Source: an uncultured Christensenellaceae bacterium (GTDB lineage Bacteria > Bacillota > Clostridia > Christensenellales > Aristaeellaceae). Taken from it: a DNA stretch of 64,000 nt. Of the stretch, positions 25,528 through 34,368 are shown one piece after another; the stretch's first letter is position 1, and each line of letters starts with the position of its first letter. The stretch covers positions 1-64,000 of the forward strand of contig CAJOJQ010000015.1 of the NCBI GenBank assembly GCA_905234985.1. Reading direction: 5' to 3'. The translations under genes and the position numbers were made by a program. The notes below the pieces were generated by a model. That model did not search any database and was not told the origin of the DNA. It worked only from the letters and a program-made list of their open reading frames with translations.

Positions 25528-26445
25528 ATGGAAATCAACTGGTATCCGGGGCATATGGCGCGGGCCAAAAGGCTGCTGAGCGACCAGCTTTCCCGGGTGG
25601 ACGTGGTGATCGAATTATGCGACGCCCGGCTGCCCCTGTCCAGCCGCAACCCGGATTTAAAGCGCCTGACGGAGAAAAAGGAACGGGTGCTGCTGCTGGG
25701 CAAAAGCGATTTGGCCGACCCGGCCCTCACGGCGGCATGGCTGAACCTGTTCAAGCGGCAGGGGCTTTCTTGCATGGCCCTGGATATGAACCGCCAGGCC
25801 AAGGCCGCCTTATCCTTAATCGAAAAGGCCGCCAAAGAAACGGTGGAGCGCTCCGCCCAGCGGGGCATCAAAAAAACGGTGCGGGCCATGGTGGTGGGGG
25901 TGCCCAACGTGGGCAAATCCACGCTCATCAACCGGCTGCACGGCGGCAGCATCGCCAAGGTGGGCGATATGCCGGGGGTGACGCGGGCCAACCAGTGGGT
26001 GAAGGTCACGCCCTATCTGGAACTGCTGGACACGCCGGGCCTGCTCTGGCCCCGGTTAGACGATCCCTTAGCCGCCCGGCGGCTGGCCTATATTGCCGCC
26101 ATCCGGGACGAGGTGCTGGATACGGCGCAATTAGCCATTCAGTTGCTCACCGATTTGATCGCCGTCACGCCCAAGACCGTGCAGGAGCGGTTCAAGATCA
26201 AGGATTTATCCCTTCGCGGCCCCGAATTGCTGGACGCGGTGTGCGTGGGCCGGGGCTTCCTCATGAAGGGCGGCATACACGATACGGAACGGGCCTGCAA
26301 GGTGGTGCTTGATGAATTTCGGGGCGGCAAGTTAGGCCGCATCACCTTAGAAGCGCCGAAAGAAGAGAGGGACATATCACTTGAAAGCGAGCAGCTTGAT
26401 GGAGGAAAAACGCCGGATCAGGCTTCAGACCCTGCTGGCGACTGA
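25528..26445 (+). CDS. rbgA: Ribosome biogenesis GTPase YlqF/RbgA
   Basis: A circularly permuted GTPase needed for late 50S assembly. The order of GTPase motifs is G4 (LLLGKSDLAD), G1 (VGVPNVGKSTLIN), then G3 (LLDTPGLLWP), as expected for this family. The N-terminus MEINWYPGHMARAKR is the family signature and fixes the start at 25528, behind TTGGAAGG. The product has 305 residues. Its 3' end overlaps rnhB by about 65 bases, so rbgA, rnhB and yraN form one operon. A possible promoter (TTGCGT, 17 bases, TATTAC) lies about 50-80 bases upstream. Confidence 0.95.
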   Translation: MEINWYPGHMARAKRLLSDQLSRVDVVIELCDARLPLSSRNPDLKRLTEKKERVLLLGKSDLADPALTAAWLNLFKRQGLSCMALDMNRQAKAALSLIEKAAKETVERSAQRGIKKTVRAMVVGVPNVGKSTLINRLHGGSIAKVGDMPGVTRANQWVKVTPYLELLDTPGLLWPRLDDPLAARRLAYIAAIRDEVLDTAQLAIQLLTDLIAVTPKTVQERFKIKDLSLRGPELLDAVCVGRGFLMKGGIHDTERACKVVLDEFRGGKLGRITLEAPKEERDISLESEQLDGGKTPDQASDPAGD

Positions 26446-27013
26446 CGGCCCCCTGTGGGACGCGGGCACGCGCTTTGCGGGCATGGACGAGGCGGGCCGG
26501 GGACCCCTGGCGGGCAACGTGGTGGCCGCCTGCGTGGTCATGCCCCGGGAGCCGCTGCTTCTGTGGGTGGACGACAGCAAGCAATTGTCCGCCAAGCGCC
26601 GGGAGGAAACCTTTGACGCCATCCTAAATACGGCGCTTTTCGTGGGGGTAGGTCAGGCTTCCCCGGAGGAAATCGACCGGTACAACATTTTGGAGGCCAC
26701 GAAAATGGCCATGCGCCGGGCCGCCGAGGGAGCGCCCGCCGACGTGTTTTTGATCGACGCCCTCTCCGGCCTGGGATTGCCGGGGGAAGAACGGGGCATC
26801 ATCCATGGGGACGCGCTTTCCTATTCCATCGCCGCCGCCAGCGTCGTCGCCAAGGTGACGCGGGATCGGCAGCTGCTGGCGCTGGACGCGCAGTACCCCC
26901 AATACGGCTTTGCCCAGCACAAGGGCTACGGCACCGCCGCGCATATCGCCGCTTTAAAGCAGTTCGGCCCCTGCCCCGCCCATCGGCGGAGCTTCATTGG
27001 GCATTTCATATGA
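26381..27013 (+). CDS. rnhB: Ribonuclease HII
   Basis: Cuts RNA in RNA-DNA hybrids and at single ribonucleotides. Catalytic motifs are present: Asp-Glu in AGMDEAGRGPLAG, Asp in WVDDSKQLSAKRRE and Asp in FLIDALSG, with ASVVAKVTRDR and YPQYGFAQHKGYGTAAHIAAL. The start is ambiguous. TTG at 26381 has GAGAGGGA at good distance, while the ATG at 26399 lacks a clear ribosome site. I give the TTG, for 210 residues. It lies between rbgA (overlap) and yraN (4-base overlap). Confidence 0.94.
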   Translation: MKASSLMEEKRRIRLQTLLATDGPLWDAGTRFAGMDEAGRGPLAGNVVAACVVMPREPLLLWVDDSKQLSAKRREETFDAILNTALFVGVGQASPEEIDRYNILEATKMAMRRAAEGAPADVFLIDALSGLGLPGEERGIIHGDALSYSIAAASVVAKVTRDRQLLALDAQYPQYGFAQHKGYGTAAHIAALKQFGPCPAHRRSFIGHFI

Positions 27014-27345
27014 ACATTCGGGAAACGGGCCTGCTGGGCGAAATGCGGGCGGCGGCGTACCTGCGCGGGCAGGGCATGCGCATTCTGGAAAAGCGCTTCC
27101 GCGCCGCCCATGGGGAAATCGACCTGATCGCGCGAGAGGGGAACACGATCGTGTTCGTGGAAGTGAAAACCCGGCCCCGGGGACGGCTGGATTCCGGCCT
27201 TATGGCGGTGAACGCCGAAAAGCGCGGCCATATCCGATCCGCCGCCCGGGATTACCTGCGGGGACGCGGGGAAACGCCTTTTCGCTTCGACGTGATCGAA
27301 ATCAGCGCGGCGGGGCTGCGCCACATCAAAAACGCATTTTTTTAA
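27010..27345 (+). CDS. yraN: YraN/UPF0102 family endonuclease-like protein
   Basis: A 111-residue small protein of the restriction-endonuclease-like fold. It shows GLLGEMRAAAYLRGQGMRIL, then the catalytic-type motif HGEIDLIAREGNTIVFVEVKTR (Glu/Asp, then E-x-K). The physiological role of YraN is unclear; a nuclease role in DNA processing is suspected from the fold. It starts in an ATGA overlap with rnhB and ends 9 bases before the next gene, with the usual rnhB-yraN order. Confidence 0.9.
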   Translation: MNIRETGLLGEMRAAAYLRGQGMRILEKRFRAAHGEIDLIAREGNTIVFVEVKTRPRGRLDSGLMAVNAEKRGHIRSAARDYLRGRGETPFRFDVIEISAAGLRHIKNAFF

Positions 27346-27354
27346 GGAGCGCTC

Positions 27355-30300
27355 ATGAATAAGTCTTTCAACCGGTATATTTTCATTGTCTCGGCCGTCC
27401 TGGCGGTGATCGCCCTGGGGTGTTTTCTGTTTCTCCGTCCCGCCGAAACGGCGGATTTCGGCCAAAACCTGCTGGTCAACGGCAGCTTTGAAAAGGTAGA
27501 CGCCAAAGGCGTGCCCGAGGGGTGGACCCTGGACGCTTACGCTGGCCTTTCCGGGGCGGAATTTGACGTGGTGCGGGATGAAAACGGCGTTCCCGCCGCG
27601 CATATCGTGAATAAAATCCCCAAGGACGCCCGTTTTGCCCAGGAAGTAAGCGTGGAGCCGGACACGCTGTACTGCCTGCGCGGTTACATCAAGGCAAACG
27701 CCAAGGACGGCCGGGGGGCCAACCTGTCCATCAAGGACATTTATCTCTTTACCGACGTGATCTACGATACTGCCGGGGAATGGCAGGAAGCCGTTCTCTA
27801 CGGCCGCACGGCCAGGGATCAGCATTCCGTCACCATCTTCGTGCGCTTGGGCGGCTACAGCGGCGAAGCCATCGGCGAAGCCTGGTTCCGGGACGTGACC
27901 TTGTGCAAGGTGGACGACGTTCCCAGCGGGTATTCCGCCCTCCTGTGGGCCGCCTCCCAGAGCGCTTCTTCCGGCGCGGAAACCAAGGGTGGGGAGGGCA
28001 CGGCGTCCTTCCTGCTGGCGTTTTTCAGTATCGCTTATTTGGGCCTGTTTGCCCTTCTATGCGCCACGCTTCTTCGGCCCCGGATGCTTGAGGGCTGGCG
28101 TCGGGTGTGGATCAACGACTGGACGGCGCTGGCGCTTTTGCTTGCCGCCTTCGCCCTGCGCGTGGTCATCGCGGCGCTGGTGCCGGGCCACGACGTGGAC
28201 ATCGGCTGCTTCCGCGCCTGGGGCAGCAAAATGGTTTCCTCCGGCCCCTTTGAGTTCTACCCCGCCGGGGATCCCTTCTCCTTCTGCGATTATCCGCCGG
28301 GATACATGTGGGTGCTGTGGGCGATGGGTCTTGTGGGCAATCTGCTGGGCACGGGGCTGACGGAATTCTTGGTGAAGCTGCCCCCCATCTTTGCCGATCT
28401 GGCCATGTGCGCCCTGCTGTACCGCCTGGGCAAAAAGCGCCTGCCGGGCGCCGCCGCCCTGGCCCTTTCCCTTTTGTACGCCTTCAATCCCCTGACCGTC
28501 ACCGTGGGCGCCGCCTGGGGGCAGGCCGACGCGCTGATGACCCTGCTGCTCTTCCTGACCGTGCTGTACGCGGTGCGGCACAAGTGGAAGGCGGCGCTGC
28601 CCCTGTATATGGCCAGCGTGCTTTTGAAGCCCCAGGCGCTTATGTTCGGCCCGCTTGGATTGCTGGCCTTCGTGATGGATTTCCTGAACGCCCGGAAGGA
28701 CAAAGAAAGCGGCAAGGCCCGCATGAAGGACATGGGTTTGGGCCTGCTGTATACCCTTGCCACCGGCCTTGTGATCGTCCTGCCCTTCTCCCTGCACCAG
28801 CGGTGGGACTGGCTGATCACCCTCTACGCCCAAACCATGGGCCGCTACGCCTACGCCACGGTGAACTGCTGCAACCTCTACTTCCTGCTGGGAAAAAACT
28901 GGGTGTCCACCAACAGAGGCTTAACCGACGATTTCTGGACGCCCTTCTTAGCGTTCTGCTTGGCCGTTCTGCCCCTTGCCGCCGCGTGGCTGGCCCATTG
29001 GAAGGGCAATCTGAAAAACGCGCTCCAGGACCGGCAGGGCCGCCTGCGGCTGTACGTCTTTGGCGGCCTGGGCTTTGCGCTGGTCCTTGTCATGATGGCC
29101 CTGGCTTCGCTGGGCAGCCTGACCTACGCCGCCCTGGGCACGGTGATGGTCGTTTACTGCTTAGCGGTGGTTTCGGCGCTGTACATTTTCAGCCGTGACG
29201 CGGAAAACCTGCCCGTTTACGGCGCGGCGCTGCTGCTGCTTTTGTTCAACACCGGAACCATGATGCACGAACGATATATGTTCCCGGCCATCGCCCTGCT
29301 GCTGCTGGGCTATCTGCTCAAAAAGGACGCGCGCATCCTGTGGCTGGCGGTGGTTGTGACCGTGGCCGGGTTCCTGAATGTGGGCTGCGTCCTGGACCGC
29401 GACATCCGCATCGGCGGCGCGGCGGCCCACCTGAACGCCCCGGCGGTGTCCATCAGCAGCGATACGGCCATTTTGGAATACCTGTCCGCCGGGCTGAATA
29501 TCCTGACGGGCTTTGCTTCCCTGTGGCTGGCTTCGTCCCTGAGTTGGGGCGGGGCCGTCGAAATCGCCCCGGAAAAGCGTCCCGCCTCTCCCCTGCCCGC
29601 GTCCGCGCCCATGCGGAAAATGACGGTTCGGGACTGGATCGTCATGGCCTCCATCACGGTGGTCTATTCCGTGATCACCTTCACCAATTTGGGTTCCACC
29701 AAGGCCCCCCAGACCGCCTTCGTGTCCCAGTCCCCCGACGAGCAGCTCGTGCTGGATTTGGGGGAGGAACGCGACTTCAACATGCTCTATTACGGCGGCA
29801 TCCACCAGTATGAATGCAACTTCACGGTGGAGTTCAGCCAGGACGGGGTGAAATACGATCAGTATTACACCGCCGATATGCCCATCGGCGACTGCTTCAA
29901 ATGGAAATACCTGTCCTATTCCCCCGGCAGCCTCCCGGAAACCATCACGGCCCGGTATGTCCGCATCACCGCCGACAATTATAACCTGACCCTGTTTGAA
30001 GTGCTGTTCCAGGACGCGGATACGGGCGAATCCATTCCCGCCGCCCTGGTCAGCGACATGATGAAAATGGAAGTGCCGGTGATCGACCCCGAAACGGGCG
30101 AACCCTGGCTGAACGCTTCCACCGGCCAGCCCCTGACCCACCGGGAGCTGACGGAGGCGGGCAACGAAACCGCCGCTTTCCTGGTCGACGAGCCGGACAG
30201 CATGGAGGGGGATTACCCCAGCTGGTACAATTCCACCTATTTCGACGAAATCTACCACGCCCGCACCGCCTACGAGCATCTGCATGAAATGCAGCCCTAC

Positions 30301-31578
30301 GAGTACACCCATCCCCCCCTGGGCAAAGTGATGATGAGCTGGGCCATCGCCATTTTCGGCATGACGCCCTTCGGCTGGCGCTTTGCCGGGGCGCTGGCGG
30401 GGGTGCTGATGCTGCCGGGCATGTATCTGCTGGGCAAGCTGCTCATCAAGCGTTCCTGGGGCGGCATGGCCTGCTGCGCGCTGCTGGCTTTGGATTTGAT
30501 GCACTTTACCCAGACCCGCATCGCCACCATCGACAGCTTCGTGGTGCTGTGGATCATCTGGATGGTGTACTTCATGCTGCTCTGGTTCTTCCAGGAACCC
30601 TTCCGGCAGCCGCTTTGGAAGTCCCTCCTGCCCCTTTTCCTGTCCGGCCTGTGCATGGGCCTGGGCGTTGCCAGCAAATGGACGGGCTGCTACGCGGGCG
30701 TGGTGCTGGCGCTGATCTTCTTCTGGGGGATCATTCGCCGCTGGCGGCTGGTGCGCGCCGCGAAAAAAATACCCGAAAAGAAGCGCACGGCGGAGGAAAA
30801 GGCCGCGGCTCAGGGCGGCAAAACCTTGCTGATCACGGTAGCCAGCTGCCTGATTTTCTTCGTGCTGATTCCCGCCCTCATCTACTACTGCGCCTACATC
30901 CCCTTCTTCGCCTACGACGGGGCGGGGGTCAGCGTGAAAAAGATCATCGAAGAATCAGAGCGCATGCTCAGCTACCACAGCACGCCGGGCTTAGGCATGG
31001 ATCACGCCTTCTATTCCCCCTGGTACGAATGGCCAGTGATCGCCAAGCCCATGTACTACGCCTCCAATTCCTTTGAACCGGTGGGCTACCACACCACCAT
31101 TTCCGCCATGGGCAACCCTGCCGTGTGGTGGACGGGCCTGCTTTGCATCCTGTGCCTGTGCGGCGTTTGGATCAAGCAGCATTTGCAGAAGGACTGCACC
31201 CTCACCCCCTGGGTGGAAAAGAATGATCCCCGGGTAACGCTGATCCTGCTGTGCTACTTTGTGCAGCTGCTTCCCTGGATGCTGGTGCCCCGGGGCACCT
31301 ACATCTACCATTACTTCCCCTGCGTGCCCTTCTTAGCCATTTCTATCGTGCTGTGCTTAGACCTGCTGGCCGACGCGGGCCGCGCGAAAGAGACGGTTCC
31401 GGCGGAAAACGGCAAGAGCGGAAAGCGGGCCGAATACGCCGCCATGGGCCTGCTGGCCTTCGTTCTGATAGCTTCCGCCGTGCTGTTCGTGGCCTTCTTC
31501 CCCTACGCCAGCGGCTGCCTGACGCCCCAAAAGTGGCTGGACGCCATGCGGTGGTTTGACCGGTGGCTGTGGTATTAA
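27355..31578 (+). CDS. Giant double GT-C glycosyltransferase (GT39/PMT-like) with two carbohydrate-binding-like domains
   Basis: A 1407-residue integral membrane protein. After one N-terminal helix (about 8-28) comes an extracellular CBM4/9-like module (about 35-185, NLLVNGSFEK and GEAWFRDV). A first multi-helix GT-C region (about 215-750) follows, with the acidic motif GHDVDIGCFRAWG (Asp280/Asp282) and DYPPGYMWVLW. A discoidin-like module (about 780-885) comes next, and then a second GT-C region (about 955-1407) with the PMT hallmark YFDEIYHARTA (Asp964-Glu965) and YTHPPLGK. The second half matches dolichyl/polyprenyl-phosphate-mannose protein mannosyltransferases. It would transfer lipid-linked sugars to cell-surface acceptors. 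It follows yraN after 9 bases and is followed by a heptad inverted repeat. Confidence 0.8.
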   Translation: MNKSFNRYIFIVSAVLAVIALGCFLFLRPAETADFGQNLLVNGSFEKVDAKGVPEGWTLDAYAGLSGAEFDVVRDENGVPAAHIVNKIPKDARFAQEVSVEPDTLYCLRGYIKANAKDGRGANLSIKDIYLFTDVIYDTAGEWQEAVLYGRTARDQHSVTIFVRLGGYSGEAIGEAWFRDVTLCKVDDVPSGYSALLWAASQSASSGAETKGGEGTASFLLAFFSIAYLGLFALLCATLLRPRMLEGWRRVWINDWTALALLLAAFALRVVIAALVPGHDVDIGCFRAWGSKMVSSGPFEFYPAGDPFSFCDYPPGYMWVLWAMGLVGNLLGTGLTEFLVKLPPIFADLAMCALLYRLGKKRLPGAAALALSLLYAFNPLTVTVGAAWGQADALMTLLLFLTVLYAVRHKWKAALPLYMASVLLKPQALMFGPLGLLAFVMDFLNARKDKESGKARMKDMGLGLLYTLATGLVIVLPFSLHQRWDWLITLYAQTMGRYAYATVNCCNLYFLLGKNWVSTNRGLTDDFWTPFLAFCLAVLPLAAAWLAHWKGNLKNALQDRQGRLRLYVFGGLGFALVLVMMALASLGSLTYAALGTVMVVYCLAVVSALYIFSRDAENLPVYGAALLLLLFNTGTMMHERYMFPAIALLLLGYLLKKDARILWLAVVVTVAGFLNVGCVLDRDIRIGGAAAHLNAPAVSISSDTAILEYLSAGLNILTGFASLWLASSLSWGGAVEIAPEKRPASPLPASAPMRKMTVRDWIVMASITVVYSVITFTNLGSTKAPQTAFVSQSPDEQLVLDLGEERDFNMLYYGGIHQYECNFTVEFSQDGVKYDQYYTADMPIGDCFKWKYLSYSPGSLPETITARYVRITADNYNLTLFEVLFQDADTGESIPAALVSDMMKMEVPVIDPETGEPWLNASTGQPLTHRELTEAGNETAAFLVDEPDSMEGDYPSWYNSTYFDEIYHARTAYEHLHEMQPYEYTHPPLGKVMMSWAIAIFGMTPFGWRFAGALAGVLMLPGMYLLGKLLIKRSWGGMACCALLALDLMHFTQTRIATIDSFVVLWIIWMVYFMLLWFFQEPFRQPLWKSLLPLFLSGLCMGLGVASKWTGCYAGVVLALIFFWGIIRRWRLVRAAKKIPEKKRTAEEKAAAQGGKTLLITVASCLIFFVLIPALIYYCAYIPFFAYDGAGVSVKKIIEESERMLSYHSTPGLGMDHAFYSPWYEWPVIAKPMYYASNSFEPVGYHTTISAMGNPAVWWTGLLCILCLCGVWIKQHLQKDCTLTPWVEKNDPRVTLILLCYFVQLLPWMLVPRGTYIYHYFPCVPFLAISIVLCLDLLADAGRAKETVPAENGKSGKRAEYAAMGLLAFVLIASAVLFVAFFPYASGCLTPQKWLDAMRWFDRWLWY

Positions 31579-31579
31579 C

Positions 31580-31683
31580 GGAGTGAGGAGAGAGAAGTTA
31601 GGAGATAGGAGTTTTCATTGTTTCCGAGAAAACGCTGACAAAATCAAGCTCCTCTCTCCTATCTCCTATCTACTATCTCTTCC
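31580..31683. repeat. Heptad inverted-repeat element E3 (GAGATAG/GAGAGAG type)
   Basis: The left arm is 31581-31612 and the right arm 31647-31683, complementary with several mismatches. The centre (about 35 bases) contains TTCATTGTTTCC and GACAAAATC, partly shared with E5. It lies between the giant glycosyltransferase gene and comM. Confidence 0.75.
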
Positions 31684-31703
31684 ATGAAATGAGGTGAACC
31701 AAA

Positions 31704-33245
31704 ATGCTGGCCCGAACCCTGTGCTTTGCCCTCCAGGGGGTGGACGGCCGCCCCGTGTGGGTGGAAACCGACGTGAGGCCCTCCTCGGGCGAACCTCATT
31801 TTCTCATGGTGGGCCTGCCGGACGCCGCCGTGCGGGAGAGCCGGGACCGGGTCTGTGGGGCGCTGCGCAATTCGGGCTATGCCCCGCCCAGCGGCAACAC
31901 CACGGTGAACCTCTCCCCCGCCGATTTGAAAAAGGAAGGCTCGGCCTTTGACCTGCCCATCGCCGTTTCCTTCATTGCCGCCAGCCGCCAGGCCGCGCTG
32001 CCCGATTTGGACAAGGTGCTTTTGCTGGGCGAATTGTCCCTGGACGGCACCCTGGTACCCGTGCGGGGCGTTTTGTCGATGGTGATCGCCGCCCATCAGG
32101 CGGGCATTGAAAGCGTGGTGCTGCCCGCTGAAAACGCGGCGGAAGCGCAAAGCCTGTCCGGCATGCGGATTTATCCCGCCCGGAACCTTGCCCAGGCGGT
32201 GAATCACTTAAGCGGCAAGGAACCCTTGACCGCCCAGGCCCAGCTTTCCTATGCCGACACCCTGCGCGCTTCCAAGCCTGCCTTGGACCTTGCTTTGGTC
32301 AAGGGCCAGCAGGGCGCGCGGCGGGCGCTGGAGGTGGCGGCGGCGGGCGGGCACAACCTGCTCATGATCGGCGTGCCCGGCAGCGGCAAAACCATGCTGG
32401 CCCGCTGCCTGCCCGGCATCCTGCCGCCCATGACCTTTGAAGAAGCCTGCGAAACCACCCGCATCCATTCCGTGGCGGGGCTGTTAAAGCCCGGACAGGG
32501 ACTCATGACCGAGCGGCCCTTCCGCACGCCCCACCATGCCGTGTCCGCCCCCGCCTTAGTGGGCGGCGGCACCGACGCCCGGCCCGGCGAAATCTCCCTG
32601 GCCCACAACGGCGTGCTGTTTTTGGACGAATTGCCCGAGTACGCGCCCCAAGTGCTGGAAGCCCTGCGCCAGCCTTTGGAGGACGGCGTCGCCACCATTT
32701 CCCGGGTCAGGGCGCGGGCGCGGTATTTGTCCCGCTGCATGCTGGTGGCGGGCATGAACCCCTGCCCCTGTGGGTACTACGGCAGCCGCACCCGGCAATG
32801 TCGCTGCGGGGAAGCGGCCATCCGCCGATATTTGGGCCGGGTCTCCGGCCCCCTGCTGGACCGCATCGACCTGCAGGTGGAGGTGGACGCGGTGCCGGTG
32901 AGCGAAATCAACGCGTCCGCCCCGGCGGAGGATTCCGAAACGGTGCGCAGGCGCGTCCAGGCCGCGCGGCTTTTGCAGCAGCGCCGTCTGGCCCCGGCCA
33001 GGGTATACTGCAACGCGCAAATGGACGGCGCGGCGCTTCGGGAGCTGTGCCCCTTGAGCGACGCCGCCCAGCAGCTTTTGGCCCGGGCCGTGGACAAGAT
33101 GGGCATGAGCATGCGGGGCTACACCCGGGTCATCAAGGTAGCCCGCACAATCGCCGATTTGGCGGGGGAAGAAGCCATTCTGCCCGCCCACATCGCCGAA
33201 GCCATCCAGTATCGGGCGCTGGACAGCAAGTATTGGGGGAGCTAA
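31704..33245 (+). CDS. comM: YifB/ComM-family Mg-chelatase-like AAA ATPase
   Basis: A 513-residue protein with an N-terminal Lon-protease-like domain (about 1-170), then the AAA core with Walker A IGVPGSGKTMLARCLPGILPP near residue 218, Walker B VLFLDELPEY, and a Cys-rich zinc-binding segment NPCPCGYYGSRTRQCRC near residue 352. ComM is a hexameric helicase that drives branch migration during natural transformation. It lies directly before dprA, as in many bacteria, and so forms a recombination/competence pair. GAGGTGA precedes the ATG. Confidence 0.94.
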   Translation: MLARTLCFALQGVDGRPVWVETDVRPSSGEPHFLMVGLPDAAVRESRDRVCGALRNSGYAPPSGNTTVNLSPADLKKEGSAFDLPIAVSFIAASRQAALPDLDKVLLLGELSLDGTLVPVRGVLSMVIAAHQAGIESVVLPAENAAEAQSLSGMRIYPARNLAQAVNHLSGKEPLTAQAQLSYADTLRASKPALDLALVKGQQGARRALEVAAAGGHNLLMIGVPGSGKTMLARCLPGILPPMTFEEACETTRIHSVAGLLKPGQGLMTERPFRTPHHAVSAPALVGGGTDARPGEISLAHNGVLFLDELPEYAPQVLEALRQPLEDGVATISRVRARARYLSRCMLVAGMNPCPCGYYGSRTRQCRCGEAAIRRYLGRVSGPLLDRIDLQVEVDAVPVSEINASAPAEDSETVRRRVQAARLLQQRRLAPARVYCNAQMDGAALRELCPLSDAAQQLLARAVDKMGMSMRGYTRVIKVARTIADLAGEEAILPAHIAEAIQYRALDSKYWGS

Positions 33246-34331
33246 ATGGATTTTACAGACGAGCAATTGGCCCGCGTCTGGCTCCAGTGCGCGCCCATGG
33301 GCGCGTGGAACCGGTTAAACGCCCTGCGCCAGGAATGGGGCGGCGCACTGGGCGTGTGGCGGAATTTCACCCCGGCGCTGTATGAAACCCTGGGCCATGA
33401 GAATTTCGCCGCCCTGGCCGACAGCCGGGCCGTGCGCTGCGGCCCCGTATTGCGGGCGCTGGAAGCGCTGAACGCGAAAGCGCTTTTCTTTGGGGATGAA
33501 GATTATCCCGCGTCCCTGGTTCCCATCGAGAACCCGCCGGACGTGCTGTTTCTGCGGGGCAGCCTGCCGCCCCCGGATACGCCCGCCGTGGCCGTGGTGG
33601 GTTCCCGCCGGGCCACCCGCTACGGCTTTTCCCAGGCCCGGCGCATTGCCAGGGAACTGGCGGAAAAGGGCGTGACCATCGTCAGCGGCCTGGCCCGGGG
33701 CGTCGACGCGGCGGGTCACTTAGGCGCGCTGGACGCCCACGGGCGCACCGTCGCCGTGCTGGGCAGCGGGGTGGGCATGCTCTATCCCCCGGAAAATAAG
33801 GAGCTGGCGGAGCGCATTTTAGCCGAAGGCGGGGCCATCGTTTCCGAGCTTGCCCCGGACGCGCCGCCCTTCCCCTACCATTTTCCCGTGCGCAACCGCA
33901 TCATATCGGGCCTTTCCGACGCTGTGCTGCTCATCGAGGCCCAGCGGAAAAGCGGCACCCACTTTACCGTGGATTACGCCCTGGCCCAGGGGCGGGAGGT
34001 GTTCGCCCTGCCGGGCAACGTGGACGCGCCGGGCAGCGAGCTTCCCTTGGCCCTGCTCAGGGAGGGCGCGGCCCTGTGTACCTGCGGAGAGGACATCCTT
34101 TGCCGCATGGGTTGGAAGGAAAAAGCGCCGGAGCAGAACTCCTTCCTCCCCCAGGAAGAAGAGGAGCAGGACCCCATCCTGCACGCCCTGGCCCTGGAGG
34201 AAAAAACCTTAGAAGAGCTGATCGCCGAAACAGGGCTTTCCGCTTCGGAACTTGGCACCCAGCTTACGCTGCTGGAAATCAGCGGCAAAGTAGAACGCAG
34301 GGCGGGAAGGGCATATGCGCTGTGCCGGTGA
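33246..34331 (+). CDS. dprA: DNA-processing protein DprA
   Basis: Loads RecA onto incoming single-stranded DNA in transformation. The 361-residue protein has an N-terminal SAM-like helical domain, the Rossmann core with VAVVGSRRATRYGFSQARRIA, IVSGLARGVDAAGHLGAL and FPVRNRIISGLSDAVLLIEAQRKSG, and a C-terminal winged-helix-like domain (about 300-361). It starts immediately after comM, with GGGGAG as ribosome site, and its end overlaps the open frame of topA, although topA itself starts about 37 bases later. Confidence 0.95.
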   Translation: MDFTDEQLARVWLQCAPMGAWNRLNALRQEWGGALGVWRNFTPALYETLGHENFAALADSRAVRCGPVLRALEALNAKALFFGDEDYPASLVPIENPPDVLFLRGSLPPPDTPAVAVVGSRRATRYGFSQARRIARELAEKGVTIVSGLARGVDAAGHLGALDAHGRTVAVLGSGVGMLYPPENKELAERILAEGGAIVSELAPDAPPFPYHFPVRNRIISGLSDAVLLIEAQRKSGTHFTVDYALAQGREVFALPGNVDAPGSELPLALLREGAALCTCGEDILCRMGWKEKAPEQNSFLPQEEEEQDPILHALALEEKTLEELIAETGLSASELGTQLTLLEISGKVERRAGRAYALCR

Positions 34332-34368
34332 CTTTATAAAAACGCATACAAAATTGGAGGACGAAAAC

